Source: CAWUIO01 sp963922455 (GTDB taxonomy: Bacteria > Bacteroidota > Bacteroidia > Cytophagales > Microscillaceae). Taken from it: 49,614 bases of DNA. This document shows positions 9,090 through 17,954 of the stretch, piece by piece; the stretch's first letter is position 1, and the number at the start of each line of letters is the position of its first letter. The notes beneath the pieces are model-generated. The model saw nothing but the letters and a program-made list of their open reading frames with translations. It did not search any database and was not told the origin of the DNA. The translations under genes and the position numbers were made by a program. The stretch covers positions 1 through 49,614 of the forward strand of contig CAWUIO010000042.1 of assembly GCA_963922455.1 (NCBI GenBank). The letters are read 5' to 3'.

Positions 9090-11183
9090 ATGGCCGATTT
9101 TTGGGATAACAGTATCGAGTTTTTAAAAGGCGTGGGCCCTCAAAAAGCCGAACTGCTTAGAAAAGAATTAAATCTAAGCAATTACGGGGATCTCATCCAG
9201 TATTATCCCTTTAGGCACGATGACCGTACCCAAATCTACCCGATTGCCCAAATTCAAGGGGAAATGGCGGCCATTCAGATCCGGGGAGAGATCCAGCGTT
9301 TTGAAGTAATTGGAGAAGGGGCCAAAAAAAGGCTCATCGGCTATTTCAGTGACGGGAGTGGCGAAATTGAGCTCATTTGGTTCAAAGGGATCACTTGGCA
9401 GCTTAAAAATTTGAAGACCTATATGCCCTACCTGGTTTTTGGGAAACCTCAAAAATTTAATGCCCGCTATAGCTTAGTTCACCCGGAAATTGAGGAGTTT
9501 AAAGCTCAAGAAGTACAAAGTGGCTTTTTACACCCGGCCTATTCGGTAACCGAAAAACTCAAAAAGAAATACATCAGTTCCAAAGCCCTGGCCAAATACG
9601 TCAAAAGCCTCTTAAGTAAACTGCCATCCCAGGTTCCGGAGACCCTTCCTCCTGAAGTGAACGCAAAATACCAATTTCCCTCCCGAAGGGAGGCGCTGAT
9701 ACACGCCCATTACCCCCCCAATCAACAAGAGCTGATACGGGCCCGAAACCGTCTCAAATTTGAAGAATTACTCTACATCCAGCTTCGAATGTTACGAAGC
9801 AAAAAGAAAAAACAGGCTACGTTCCGAGGCCAAGTATTTAGCAAAACAGATCTGCTCAAAACCTTCTACGAAAAGCACCTCCCTTTTGAATTAACAGGGG
9901 CCCAAAAACGGGTTATGAAGGAAATTTTTCAGGATATAGCCTCAGGCAGGCAAATGAACCGCCTCCTCCAAGGGGATGTAGGCAGTGGGAAAACCATTGT
10001 GGCATTTTTAGCTATGCTAATCGCGCTGGATAATGGGGCCCAAGCCTGTTTGGTAGCCCCTACCGAAATTTTGGCCGAGCAGCATTTTAAAGGCTTAAAA
10101 GAATTTGCCGAGCCCATGGGGATCACCATAGATTTACTAACCGGCTCTACCCTCAAACGAGATCGTAGAGTGTTGCACGGAAGGCTGGAAAACGGAAACC
10201 TGAAAATCCTCATTGGTACCCACGCGCTCTTTGAAGATACCGTTCAGTTTCACAACTTAGGCCTTTGCATCATTGACGAGCAACACCGGTTTGGGGTAGA
10301 ACAACGCAGTAAACTGTGGACCAAAAATGAAGCGGTGTACCCGCATATCTTGGTCATGACCGCTACTCCCATCCCCCGTACTCTGGCGATGACACTATAC
10401 GGAGACCTGGATATTTCCCTGATCGATGAATTACCTGCCGGACGTAAGCCCATCAAAACCGCCCACCGCTTTGACTCGCAAAGGCTGCGCGTTTTTGGCT
10501 TCATCCGGGAAGAAATTAAAAAAGGTCGCCAAATTTATATCGTTTATCCCCTCATCGAAGAATCTGAAAAGCTCGATTACAAAAATCTCATGGAAGGCTA
10601 TGAAAGTATCAGTCGCGCCTTTCCCGAGGTGCCACTGAGTATTCTACACGGGCAAATGAGTTCGGTTGACAAGGATTACGAAATGCAACGGTTTATCAAA
10701 CAAGAAACCAAAATCATGGTGGCGACTACAGTGATTGAAGTAGGAGTGAATGTCCCCAATGCCTCCGTGATGGTCATTGAAAATGCCGAAAAGTTTGGCT
10801 TAGCCCAATTGCACCAGTTAAGAGGAAGAGTTGGGCGGGGAGCCGAGCAATCTTACTGCATTTTAATGACTGACTACAAAATCAGTAAAGAAGCCCGGGT
10901 CCGCCTGGACACCATGGTACGCACCAATAATGGTTTTGAAATAGCCGACGTAGACCTAAAACTCCGCGGGCCAGGGAATTTGATGGGTAAACAACAAAGT
11001 GGGATCCTTAACCTCACCATAGCCGATTTGGCCAAAGATGGGCAGATTTTAAAGGAAGCCCGGGCTTGTGCCCAAGACATTTTAGAGGTAGACCCCAACT
11101 TGTCGAAGCCCGAACACGAAGTCCTGAAAAACCATTTAAACCGCTATTTTCGTAAAGACAATTATTGGAGCCGGATCAGTTAG
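9090..11183 (+). CDS. recG: ATP-dependent DNA helicase RecG
   Basis: 697 residues, normal length for the family. The N-terminal wedge (OB-fold) domain is at about 60-160, followed by the superfamily 2 helicase core: Walker A GDVGSGKT at 295-302, Walker B/motif II DEQH at 396-399 (DEQHRFG), motif III TATPIPRTLA, and a C-terminal helicase lobe with VGVNVPNASVMVIENAE and QLRGRVGRG. The TRG-type tail follows (RGPGNLMGKQQSG). RecG remodels stalled replication forks and Holliday junctions. The ATG at 9090 is preceded by an AT-rich stretch without a clear Shine-Dalgarno. The gene is transcribed away from the barrel gene. Confidence 0.98.
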   Translation: MADFWDNSIEFLKGVGPQKAELLRKELNLSNYGDLIQYYPFRHDDRTQIYPIAQIQGEMAAIQIRGEIQRFEVIGEGAKKRLIGYFSDGSGEIELIWFKGITWQLKNLKTYMPYLVFGKPQKFNARYSLVHPEIEEFKAQEVQSGFLHPAYSVTEKLKKKYISSKALAKYVKSLLSKLPSQVPETLPPEVNAKYQFPSRREALIHAHYPPNQQELIRARNRLKFEELLYIQLRMLRSKKKKQATFRGQVFSKTDLLKTFYEKHLPFELTGAQKRVMKEIFQDIASGRQMNRLLQGDVGSGKTIVAFLAMLIALDNGAQACLVAPTEILAEQHFKGLKEFAEPMGITIDLLTGSTLKRDRRVLHGRLENGNLKILIGTHALFEDTVQFHNLGLCIIDEQHRFGVEQRSKLWTKNEAVYPHILVMTATPIPRTLAMTLYGDLDISLIDELPAGRKPIKTAHRFDSQRLRVFGFIREEIKKGRQIYIVYPLIEESEKLDYKNLMEGYESISRAFPEVPLSILHGQMSSVDKDYEMQRFIKQETKIMVATTVIEVGVNVPNASVMVIENAEKFGLAQLHQLRGRVGRGAEQSYCILMTDYKISKEARVRLDTMVRTNNGFEIADVDLKLRGPGNLMGKQQSGILNLTIADLAKDGQILKEARACAQDILEVDPNLSKPEHEVLKNHLNRYFRKDNYWSRIS

Positions 11184-11330
11184 CCCCTTGAACCTTGCGT
11201 ATTTTATAGCATCTTGCCCCTGGAAGGCCTTAAGGTTTACGGCTTTTTCGGTAGATTTGGAACACGATTTATTTATATGTATTGGGGTTTGCCTGCATTT
11301 TGCTAGGCAAGTATATCAATTTTGATTCTC

Positions 11331-11798
11331 ATGAAAAAACTCGGGATTTTTTGTCTACTAAGCGTTTTGTTTTGGAGTTGCCAAGACAATGACCGCGTTC
11401 AAAAAATAATTGGCCAATGGCAGGTATCTTACGATATTGAGCAGCATCTTAAAAAGATGAGCGCCGAAGAGCAAAAATTGTATGAGCAGCTTCCCCAAAG
11501 CCTGAAAGAACAAAAGCTGCGGGAAACCCAGGCCCTAGCCAACCAAAATACCCTGGTTTTTCGCCGGGACAAGTCCTTTGAGTTTAACCTCCGTTCTCAA
11601 GAGTTTCGTCAAAAAGGCACCTGGACCCTTATTAATGACGGTTTAACCATACAATTAAAGCATCTAAAAGAAGGAGGCAAATTCCAAGAGGAAATCCAAG
11701 ATCTTTCTATTAAGGAGCTGAGCGATGACCGCATGGTTTTGATGTACAAAGACGAGCAGCAACAATTACAAGAGGCAATACTCGTTCCCATTCGCTAG
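11331..11798 (+). CDS. Lipocalin-like lipoprotein, unknown function
   Basis: 155 residues from ATG 11331; the longer frame starts at a TTG nine bases upstream. The lipobox VLFWSC (Cys17) marks a lipoprotein. After it, IIGQWQVSY near residue 28 resembles the first strand of lipocalin-like 'GxW' domains common in Bacteroidota, and strands such as NTLVFRRDKSFEFNL, GTWTLINDGLTIQLK and DRMVLMYKD fit a small beta-barrel. A charged helical stretch rich in K, E and Q (about 34-65) precedes the barrel. It lies 147 bases after recG. Its stop is one base from the stop of the convergent propeller gene, leaving no room for a terminator. Confidence 0.75.
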   Translation: MKKLGIFCLLSVLFWSCQDNDRVQKIIGQWQVSYDIEQHLKKMSAEEQKLYEQLPQSLKEQKLRETQALANQNTLVFRRDKSFEFNLRSQEFRQKGTWTLINDGLTIQLKHLKEGGKFQEEIQDLSIKELSDDRMVLMYKDEQQQLQEAILVPIR

Positions 11799-11799
11799 T

Positions 11800-13284
11800 T
11801 TATGGCCACTCACTCCGGGAAGATAAATCCCGGAACTCGATGGCATAAATACTTCCAAGAGATACGTAAAAAGCCGGATCACCCCAGAGAACCCCCCGAA
11901 AATCGGCAGGGTGTACACTTATATCTCTTTGGCGGATGATTTGCCCATTTTCCGGATCTATTTTTAACACCCGCAGCACTTGACTTTCGGGGTCATGCTT
12001 TAGGTAAACCAGCTCGTTTCGAATAACTTGGGCAGGTATTGCCGCCGTATTTTCTACGTAGGCCAAACTTGTTTTCAGGGGCATACGCCACTTAACCTTA
12101 CCTTCCCTTTGGCTTAAGCCCCAAATTTCTTGTTTACGGCTTCCCCGGATGCTTTGGGAAAGCAGCAATAAAGACCTATCTGAGGTCCCAAGTAAGCTCA
12201 AGCGTTGATCTGGACTTCGGTGCAAAGTTTGGGCTTGCCCACTCCCAATATCAATACGCACAATCACATCTTCTAGGGCTTCATTTTGCATTTTTAAAAA
12301 GATAGAGGCGGTACTTTCCCAACGGTATGCCCCCCTAAGCCCCGCTTTAAACCCTGGTGGGATACGCAAACCCTTGGGCAATTTACTGCTCCATAATTTT
12401 TCACCTGAGCTTATCAAAAGAGCCTGCAAACGAAGTTCTTTCTCTACTTGATTTATATAATACAAAACCCCGCTAGATTCCCAGAGCGGATCTGTAGTTT
12501 TCATACCCGACAGCCAGGTTTTTTGATCCAATTCTCCGGCACTTGCTTGCCAATACCAGAGGTTTACGGGGTCTTGGGGGCGATTTGCGGTTTGATCGGT
12601 CAAAAGGATCCGGTTTCGGCTTTGATAAAAGCCAAGGCCTGGCCACTCGGCCGTATTCAGTCGTTTTTTCCAAGTTACCCGGCCAAACTTAAGCTCAAGG
12701 CTATACAACATCCGGTCTTGGCTAAGCACCAAGAGGTTTTCTCCATTTTCACTCAATTGTAAGCATTGTGTACAGGTCGAATCAATACGATCACTGAGTC
12801 GACTGGTCCAAACTTCCTCCCCCGTATTTCTTTGGTAAGCGCGTAAGGTTTCCTGGTCGGCAATATACACCGTCGATTGGTCGGCCACCGCCCGGATATG
12901 AGCGCTGGTTCCAATTTGACTATTGGGCAAGATTTGTTCCCATAAAATGTCACTGGCTTCCTTGTTTTTGAAAGTAGCCAACACTTGGTACTGCTCCTCC
13001 ACCCGCTTATCCCGAATGATTTCTCGGAGGGGTTGGTTTTTGGTCTTGACGTTAATCAATAAAAGGTCCTCTTCGGGGGCGGTATCCGTCTCCCCAAAAG
13101 CAATGGCCGGTCTTAGAAGTTGTCGGCTTTGCAATAATTGCACATTGGCCAGGGATTGGAGCCATTCCGGCCAGTTCACCACGCCCGAAAAAAAATAAGA
13201 AAGGACCAGGACTAGGAGAATCCCAGAAATAATCAAGTTAAAAAATCCGGCACATCCGCGCTTGGATGATTCCTCATCACTCAT
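11800..13284 (-). CDS. Membrane-anchored PQQ-like beta-propeller protein
   Basis: 494 residues. One N-terminal transmembrane segment (about 14-34, FFNLIISGILLVLVLSYFFSG) follows a short cytoplasmic tail, so the bulk is probably periplasmic. The rest shows repeated PQQ/BamB-type blade motifs: TGEEVWTSRL, FGRVTWKKRL, SGEKLWSSKL, EGKVKWRMPL and NGQIIRQRDI. Such propellers usually act as interaction scaffolds (BamB) rather than enzymes, and no quinone or metal ligand pattern is evident. There is no lipobox, unlike BamB. The gene stands alone and faces the 686-base intergenic region that holds repeats B and C upstream. Confidence 0.75.
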   Translation of the reverse strand: MSDEESSKRGCAGFFNLIISGILLVLVLSYFFSGVVNWPEWLQSLANVQLLQSRQLLRPAIAFGETDTAPEEDLLLINVKTKNQPLREIIRDKRVEEQYQVLATFKNKEASDILWEQILPNSQIGTSAHIRAVADQSTVYIADQETLRAYQRNTGEEVWTSRLSDRIDSTCTQCLQLSENGENLLVLSQDRMLYSLELKFGRVTWKKRLNTAEWPGLGFYQSRNRILLTDQTANRPQDPVNLWYWQASAGELDQKTWLSGMKTTDPLWESSGVLYYINQVEKELRLQALLISSGEKLWSSKLPKGLRIPPGFKAGLRGAYRWESTASIFLKMQNEALEDVIVRIDIGSGQAQTLHRSPDQRLSLLGTSDRSLLLLSQSIRGSRKQEIWGLSQREGKVKWRMPLKTSLAYVENTAAIPAQVIRNELVYLKHDPESQVLRVLKIDPENGQIIRQRDISVHPADFRGVLWGDPAFYVSLGSIYAIEFRDLSSRSEWP

Positions 13285-13398
13285 TTCAGCAATATTTTTT
13301 TGGTGTCCAAATCTAAATATAAAACCGCAAGGAGCAGAAAGCCATTCCCCCTTTTCTGGAATTCTTGCTCTTTAAGGCAGCACGTAAGGATAATTTTT

Positions 13399-13530
13399 GG
13401 GGCTGCCCCCGGCGTTTGCCCAGTCTACCCTGATGAATTAAGGTAGCGCCGGGGTCGGGCTTTCGCTACTCGCTGCCTTTGCCCACAAGGCCCCCACGAG
13501 CTCAAACAGGCCGCTCTATCCCTCAGCCAA
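13399..13530 (-). repeat. Dispersed hairpin repeat, copy B
   Basis: Reverse-oriented copy. Its terminal hairpin arms are CCCCGGCG (13407-13414) and CGCCGGGG (13447-13454), next to the invariant GTCGGGCTTTCGCTACTCGC core. A second stem (GCCTT/AAGGC when read on the minus strand) and the family's end sequence (GGCCGCTCTATCCCTCAGCC) follow. It belongs to the same subfamily as copies E and G. Confidence 0.95.
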
Positions 13531-13872
13531 TCTTCAAAACCGGCAACCAAGAGAAAAGGCACTAATTTGGCCATTCCGCAGGGTTTGTGAGTATACAGGC
13601 TCGCGGCTTGTTAGGGGCGCTTCGCTTAAACTACAAATGGATAAGGCACCTGTATCAAAACGGGCTCCTCATCCCCCCAGGGTTAAGATTCCTCCCGCTG
13701 GTCGGAATGACATACGTGGTGTGTGTGTCATGTATACGGCTTATCAGTACACGCATAGCCCCTTGGGGATGGTGCGGCCTATAGAATGTAGGATTTATGA
13801 ATACGGTTTTAGAATTTTTTAGCTTTCCTCACAAATGACCAATTGCATTATATCGTAAACCTAATACGAGGA
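13531..13872. other. Intergenic region between repeats B and C, no gene seen
   Basis: Short frames here (for example 13587-13784) have no start signal, no family resemblance and odd composition, so I do not call them. The stretch is more GC-rich in its first half than the nearby intergenic DNA and may be debris of older repeat copies, but I could not align it to the family. The promoter of the response-regulator gene is not here, since that gene reads leftward from 14672. Confidence 0.5.
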
Positions 13873-13968
13873 GAGCCCGCCGCTGGATGGCGGGCGAGTA
13901 GCGAGAGCCCGACCGGCGCGGGCACAGAAGAACCTAGGAAGTTTGTACGTATAGCGCCGGAAAACCCC
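13873..13968 (+). repeat. Dispersed hairpin repeat, copy C (left end missing)
   Basis: A truncated forward copy that begins at GAGCCCGCC and contains the GGCGAGTAGCGAGAGCCCGACC-like core. Both stems are perfect: GCCCGCC / GGCGGGC across a 7-base loop, and the terminal hairpin CCGGCGC (13913-13919) / GCGCCGG (13954-13960). This terminal stem sequence is found in no other copy in the window. Only 2 bases separate it from the stop of the response-regulator gene. Confidence 0.85.
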
Positions 13969-13970
13969 TT

Positions 13971-14672
13971 CTAAGAGGCTTTTAAAGTCATTTTGAAGCC
14001 TACAGTTGGGATATTTTCAATCTTGATGCGCGTGTCGAGTTTTAAATACTTGCGCAAACGGGTGATGAAAACATCCAGGCTACGGCCCATAAAGTAATCA
14101 TTTTGGCCCCAAATTTCGGTTAGGATTTGCTCGCGTTTAAGGACTGTTTCGGGGTTTTCGCAGAAAATTTTAAGGACTTCGGCTTCCCGCATGGTCAACT
14201 GGCGCTCAAACTCAGGGTGGGTCAGTTTGAGGTTGTCAAAGTCGAAGTTAAAGTTGCCTACTTGGAAGGCATTGCTATCTTGGGGCAAACCATTGACCTG
14301 GCTTCGGCGTAAGAAAACCTCAATTTTCAGGCTTAGTTCTTCAATGCTGAAAGGTTTGAGGATGTAGTCGTCGGCTCCCAAACGAAGGCCGGCAATTTTG
14401 TCTTCGGGTAAAGACTTGGCCGTCAAAAACAAGATGGGTACTTGCTGGTTGACCTTTCTAATTTTTTCGGCTAAGGTAAAACCATCCATTTGAGGAAGCA
14501 TCACATCTAGAATGCAGAGGTCCAATTGTTCGTCCTGGAAGGTATTCCAGCCATCTTTTCCATCGGGGCAATGAATCAAGGAGTAGCCTTGGAGCTCCAA
14601 GCTATCTTTGGTGACTAGGGCAAGGCTCAAATCATCTTCAACAAATAGAATTTTTGCTTTTGGATTTTTCAT
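13971..14672 (-). CDS. OmpR/PhoB-family response regulator
   Basis: 233 residues. Receiver domain 6-120 with acidic pocket E12/D13/D14, phosphoacceptor Asp56 (CILDVMLPQMDGF), Thr84 and Lys106. A winged-helix DNA-binding domain spans about 135-230 (LTMREAEVLKIFCENPE ... ILTEIWGQNDYFMGRSLDVFITRLRKYL). It acts as a transcription factor phosphorylated by the histidine kinase encoded just upstream (88-base gap, same strand). The pair resembles the RprX/RprY type common in Bacteroidota. A candidate binding array lies upstream of the kinase gene (see the TTAAC array). Confidence 0.95.
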   Translation of the reverse strand: MKNPKAKILFVEDDLSLALVTKDSLELQGYSLIHCPDGKDGWNTFQDEQLDLCILDVMLPQMDGFTLAEKIRKVNQQVPILFLTAKSLPEDKIAGLRLGADDYILKPFSIEELSLKIEVFLRRSQVNGLPQDSNAFQVGNFNFDFDNLKLTHPEFERQLTMREAEVLKIFCENPETVLKREQILTEIWGQNDYFMGRSLDVFITRLRKYLKLDTRIKIENIPTVGFKMTLKAS

Positions 14673-14760
14673 GGGCTAAAAGGGCTTTAAATAAAATTTG
14701 GCGACAGGCTTTATAATGAAGTCCCATTTTTTATTAAAAACGTTGCTTGTCATCCATAAA

Positions 14761-16077
14761 TTATTGCACAATTGCTTCAGGTCGGCTTGGTTTTAGAACT
14801 GGAATAGGGCTAGCTCTCTTGATTTTCTTCATTCGAATCAAAAAAGTACTGCCTTGCCCCAGGCTACTTTCGAGCTTAATCTTCCAACCGTGTGCCTTCA
14901 CTATAAGCCTTACGTAATTTAAGCCCAAACCGAAGCCTTTGACATTGTGTAAATTTCCTGTTGGTACCCGATAAAATTTTTGAAAAATCTTTTTTTGGTG
15001 AGCGGGGGAGATCCCGATGCCATTATCTTGGACAGCCAGCTCCATTTTTCCTTGTACATCGCGTGTGGATAAAACAATTTGGGGGTCTCCCTCGACGTAC
15101 TTGAGCGCATTGTCTATCAGATTATAAATGATATTGGTGAGGTGCACCTTATCGGCCAATACCCGGCTGTTTTGCGCTTGCAATTGGCACTTAATACGTG
15201 GAGCATCCTCGGGATTGAGCTCAAAACTACGGACCACTTCCTGTACCAGTTGGTGTACATCCAATTCTTCTTTGTTGAGTTTTAGCTTACCGTGATCCAT
15301 GATGGCCATTTGGAGCACTTTATTTATTTGGTTTTTGAGCCGGTCGTTTTGGTCTTTGATTATTTGGGCGTAATTGGACAGCTTTTCGGGGTGCTGTTGG
15401 ATTTTAGGATTGGCCAAGAGTTCTGCGGAGACGGCAATGGTGGATATTGGCGTCTTAAACTCGTGGGTCATATTGTTGATAAAGTCCCGCTGTACCACGG
15501 AGAGTTGTTTTTGCTTGAAAATCACAAAAAGTGTATAGCCAAAAAACACCACGACGAGCAACAAGACCGCAGAGGAAAAAATCCAGATATCCATTTGTTC
15601 GGCCAAGTAGGTATGCTTCGTGGGGAAACGAACCCCAAAGTAATATACATATTGATCCCATTTTGGCAAGCTTAAGCTATCGGCTTGAAGGACTTTGGCG
15701 GTGCGGTTGATGTAATTACCGTATACCATCTCATCTGTATTGCAATCATAGACCCCGTACTCATAATCAAGACTGAAGTCCATCCGGTCAAACTCTTCTT
15801 CTAGGTAATGCTCCAAGATTTGTACATCAATTCCGTCATTGACGTGCACGACATAGTAATTGGAGGATACTTGTTGCACCGGGTTAGGGTGAGCTTGGCT
15901 TCCGTGTAATTCGGCTATTTGCTCGGCTACACTTTTTAAGGCGATTACAACACTTTGATGAAATCGTTTTTCTTGAAAGTCGTAGGCTCTTCTTACCCAA
16001 TATACCTGGGTGACGATTATCCCGATTATGGAAATAATCCCCAGGCCAATAATCAATTTGATGGTACGGTTACTCAT
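14761..16077 (-). CDS. Membrane sensor histidine kinase
   Basis: 438 residues. Transmembrane segments at about 7-27 and 166-190 flank a periplasmic sensor of about 140 residues with no recognisable ligand domain. There is no obvious HAMP domain. The HisKA domain carries phosphoacceptor His205 in NNMTHEFKTPIS. The HATPase domain has the N box (NLIDNALKY), G1 (DNGIGI) and G2 (GFGLGL). The C-terminal tail (about 415-438) is basic and proline-rich. It is the partner of the adjacent OmpR-type regulator. The gene is divergent from the DUF1573 gene across 252 bases that hold a phased TTAAC array, which suggests autoregulation. Confidence 0.95.
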   Translation of the reverse strand: MSNRTIKLIIGLGIISIIGIIVTQVYWVRRAYDFQEKRFHQSVVIALKSVAEQIAELHGSQAHPNPVQQVSSNYYVVHVNDGIDVQILEHYLEEEFDRMDFSLDYEYGVYDCNTDEMVYGNYINRTAKVLQADSLSLPKWDQYVYYFGVRFPTKHTYLAEQMDIWIFSSAVLLLVVVFFGYTLFVIFKQKQLSVVQRDFINNMTHEFKTPISTIAVSAELLANPKIQQHPEKLSNYAQIIKDQNDRLKNQINKVLQMAIMDHGKLKLNKEELDVHQLVQEVVRSFELNPEDAPRIKCQLQAQNSRVLADKVHLTNIIYNLIDNALKYVEGDPQIVLSTRDVQGKMELAVQDNGIGISPAHQKKIFQKFYRVPTGNLHNVKGFGLGLNYVRLIVKAHGWKIKLESSLGQGSTFLIRMKKIKRASPIPVLKPSRPEAIVQ

Positions 16078-16163
16078 GGAATGGAATCTTCAGTAAAGAT
16101 CTCTGACAAGCGAGACCGGCTTTATTTATAAAAATACGGTGTGCAGGCTTAATTGGGTAATGC

Positions 16164-16262
16164 TTAACAGCGCATTAACAGCTTATTACCTGATTGTTAG
16201 CTTTTTAGGCAAGGTTTAGAGCCTTTAACCCTCCATTAACAAGGCTTGCCAAGTTGTTAACA
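16164..16262. promoter_or_regulatory. Phased TTAAC(A/C) direct-repeat array, candidate response-regulator sites
   Basis: Five same-orientation hexamers occur: TTAACA at 16164 and 16175, TTAACC at 16225, and TTAACA at 16236 and 16257. Spacings of 11, 50, 11 and 21 bases put members of each pair on the same helix face. The first pair extends to TTAACAGC twice. OmpR/PhoB proteins typically bind tandem direct repeats with about 11-base periodicity. The array sits between the divergent histidine kinase (16077) and DUF1573 (16330) genes. Binding by the neighbouring regulator is inferred, not shown. Confidence 0.55.
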
Positions 16263-16329
16263 GCCCGGCAAGAAAGTAAAATTTAACTTGAGATTGTATT
16301 TATGGTTCTACTTTAAATTTTTAAATCTT

Positions 16330-16722
16330 ATGAAAAGAATCCTTCTTTCTTCTCTCTTTTTGCTTACTTGTTTGGTGATGTACTCCCAAGCCCATCAGGT
16401 GCGCCAAGCGGCCGAGGCTATATTTGCTTGGGAAAACACAAGTCATGACTTTGGTCAAATTTCTCAAGGGAACCCGGTTACCGCCGTTTTTCAATTTGAA
16501 AATACGGGTGACGTACCCTTGGTGATCACGGAAGCGATTGGATCTTGTGGCTGTACGGTACCCGATTATACCCGCACTCCTATTTTACCCGGTGAGAGCG
16601 GTGAGGTAAGAGCCGTTTTTAATGCGGCCAAGCTCGGGGTGTTCAATAAGACGGTCACTATCAAGTCTAATGCCTCAGACCAGGCGGTTTTATCTATCCA
16701 AGGTGAAGTAGTAGCTCCTTAA
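16330..16722 (+). CDS. DUF1573 secreted protein
   Basis: 130 residues from ATG 16330 (the frame is open to 16288, but the upstream part would bury the signal peptide). A signal peptide (ILLSSLFLLTCLVMYSQA) is followed by a DUF1573 domain covering almost all of the mature protein: ENTSHDFGQISQGNPVTAVF, FENTGDVPLVITEA, SCGCTVPDY and LPGESGEVRAVFN, an Ig/ASH-like beta sandwich. The conserved SCGCT cysteines may form a disulfide or bind metal. Function is unknown although the family is widespread in Bacteroidota. It lies downstream of the TTAAC array and ends in a clear terminator. Confidence 0.9.
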   Translation: MKRILLSSLFLLTCLVMYSQAHQVRQAAEAIFAWENTSHDFGQISQGNPVTAVFQFENTGDVPLVITEAIGSCGCTVPDYTRTPILPGESGEVRAVFNAAKLGVFNKTVTIKSNASDQAVLSIQGEVVAP

Positions 16723-16724
16723 GG

Positions 16725-16768
16725 AGACTGGGTCCAGGACTTTACACCAGTCTTGGGCCTTTTCTTTT
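16725..16768 (+). terminator. Intrinsic terminator after DUF1573 gene
   Basis: Stem AGACTGG (16725-16731) / CCAGTCT (16747-16753) with a 15-base loop, then GGGCC and a T-rich run (TTTTCTTTTT). It starts just 2 bases after the DUF1573 stop and ends before the stop of the convergent gene at 16779. Confidence 0.7.
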
Positions 16769-16778
16769 TCTCAAGGGC

Positions 16779-17618
16779 TTAGGGCTGCCAAGTAGCCAGT
16801 TGTTGATTCACTAGTTTTTTTAAGTTTTCTAAGAAAGTTGCCGGGATATTCAACTTACTTTCTGGCCCTCCTCCATAATCAACTCGCTGTTCTTGCACTT
16901 GGATATGGTCTTTCTTCTCTGCATTTGAATAAGTAAACTCCACGTTTTCATACTCTTTTTGTATTTGGCCTAAACCGAGTAATATTCTTTCTACACTACG
17001 TTTACTTTGGTAGGGCTTGAGTAAGGAAACCAAGTTATTCAAGACAAATTTCTGGCTCCCTAGATGCTCTTGCAGATCTTCACTTGGGTTTTGTTCATAG
17101 GAGTTTATACTAAGGTTCATAGCCTCGAGCCAGTTTCCTACCATAAAGAAGCTCCCCTCCAGTATTTCAGATTCTTTCAATTGAGCATTTAGGATTTGCT
17201 CTTGGGCAATACCCGCTTTATTCAGTTGGGTATTGAAGTCTTCTCCACTACGGATGGAGTTGATGAGGCTACGTTTATCCCAATTGGGGGCAAGGTTCAA
17301 TTCCCGAAGGAGTTGGGCTACTGTCTCCAGATAGGCCAGGGCTTCCCGGTCTTTCTGGTAGGCCAGGGCCACCAGCAAATCGGTATAAAACATGCCCAAA
17401 TACACCATTTTATCCGAATCTGTCCCGCTTAAGTAAGTATATTGAGGTTCTTGCATATCCTGACGGGGGTATTCCACGTTCTCAAGGAGGAGGAGCGTGG
17501 CCAATTTGGCTGGAGATGGGATAGAAGCAAAGAGTTGCTCGGCTTGAGAATCTGCTTCTTGGGCAAGGCAATTAGAAGTAAGGGTGGCCATCAGGGCTAA
17601 TCCGAAAAGGTATTTCAT
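16779..17618 (-). CDS. Secreted protein of unknown function
   Basis: 279 residues from ATG 17618, where a normal signal peptide begins (YLFGLALMATLTSNCLAQ). The frame extends to 17723, but those 35 residues are translated from dispersed repeat D and are false. The mature part is mostly helical (PSPAKLATLLLLENVEYPRQ, KDREALAYLETVAQLLRELN, SKRSVERILLGLGQIQKEY) with repeated charged helices. I do not recognise a named domain; it resembles helical periplasmic proteins widely annotated as hypothetical in Bacteroidota. Convergent with DUF1573, divergent from the DUF4783 gene. Confidence 0.75.
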   Translation of the reverse strand: MKYLFGLALMATLTSNCLAQEADSQAEQLFASIPSPAKLATLLLLENVEYPRQDMQEPQYTYLSGTDSDKMVYLGMFYTDLLVALAYQKDREALAYLETVAQLLRELNLAPNWDKRSLINSIRSGEDFNTQLNKAGIAQEQILNAQLKESEILEGSFFMVGNWLEAMNLSINSYEQNPSEDLQEHLGSQKFVLNNLVSLLKPYQSKRSVERILLGLGQIQKEYENVEFTYSNAEKKDHIQVQEQRVDYGGGPESKLNIPATFLENLKKLVNQQLATWQP

Positions 17619-17635
17619 AGTTTGTGCAATGTGCT

Positions 17636-17766
17636 TTGGCTTAGGGATGGAGCGGCCTGTTTGAGCCCGCTGCAGGAGGTGGGTTGGCCGGCGAGTAGCG
17701 ACAGCCCGACCCGCGCATGCCACATGTTTGTCATGATATGCATTCTTTAAGGCGCGGGTAAGCCCC
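17636..17766 (+). repeat. Dispersed hairpin repeat, copy D
   Basis: Forward copy beginning TTGGCTTAGGGATGGAGCGG. Core GGCGAGTAGCGACAGCCCGA, then terminal hairpin CCCGCGC (17710-17716) / GCGCGGG (17752-17758) and TAAGCCCC. The loop contains a further ATGC...GCAT pairing. This copy shares the 'GAGCCCGC...GACAGCCC' variant with copy H. It lies 17 bases upstream of the secreted protein's ATG, in a divergent intergenic region, so it cannot be a transcription terminator for that gene. Confidence 0.95.
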
Positions 17767-17954
17767 TGAAAAGCCTAATTATAAGATAAATTAAAATTCT
17801 TGATAAATATAAGCAATTTAGCAGAGATAATGAGGGCTGTCTTGGGAGCCCATTGGAACAAAGAAATTATAGGTGACGTTCGTAAGGTGTGACAATTCAG
17901 GCAAACCCCTGTCTTATAGGTAGGCCCTTAATACAGGTTCAAAAATTAAAAATT

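Noticed and set aside
11184..11330. Terminator after recG
   Set aside because: A GGCC-containing imperfect pairing followed by TTTTT exists, but the stem is too weak to support a call.
13587..13822. Two overlapping short frames between repeats B and C
   Set aside because: No start signal, unusual composition, no family resemblance; the region is probably repeat-related debris.
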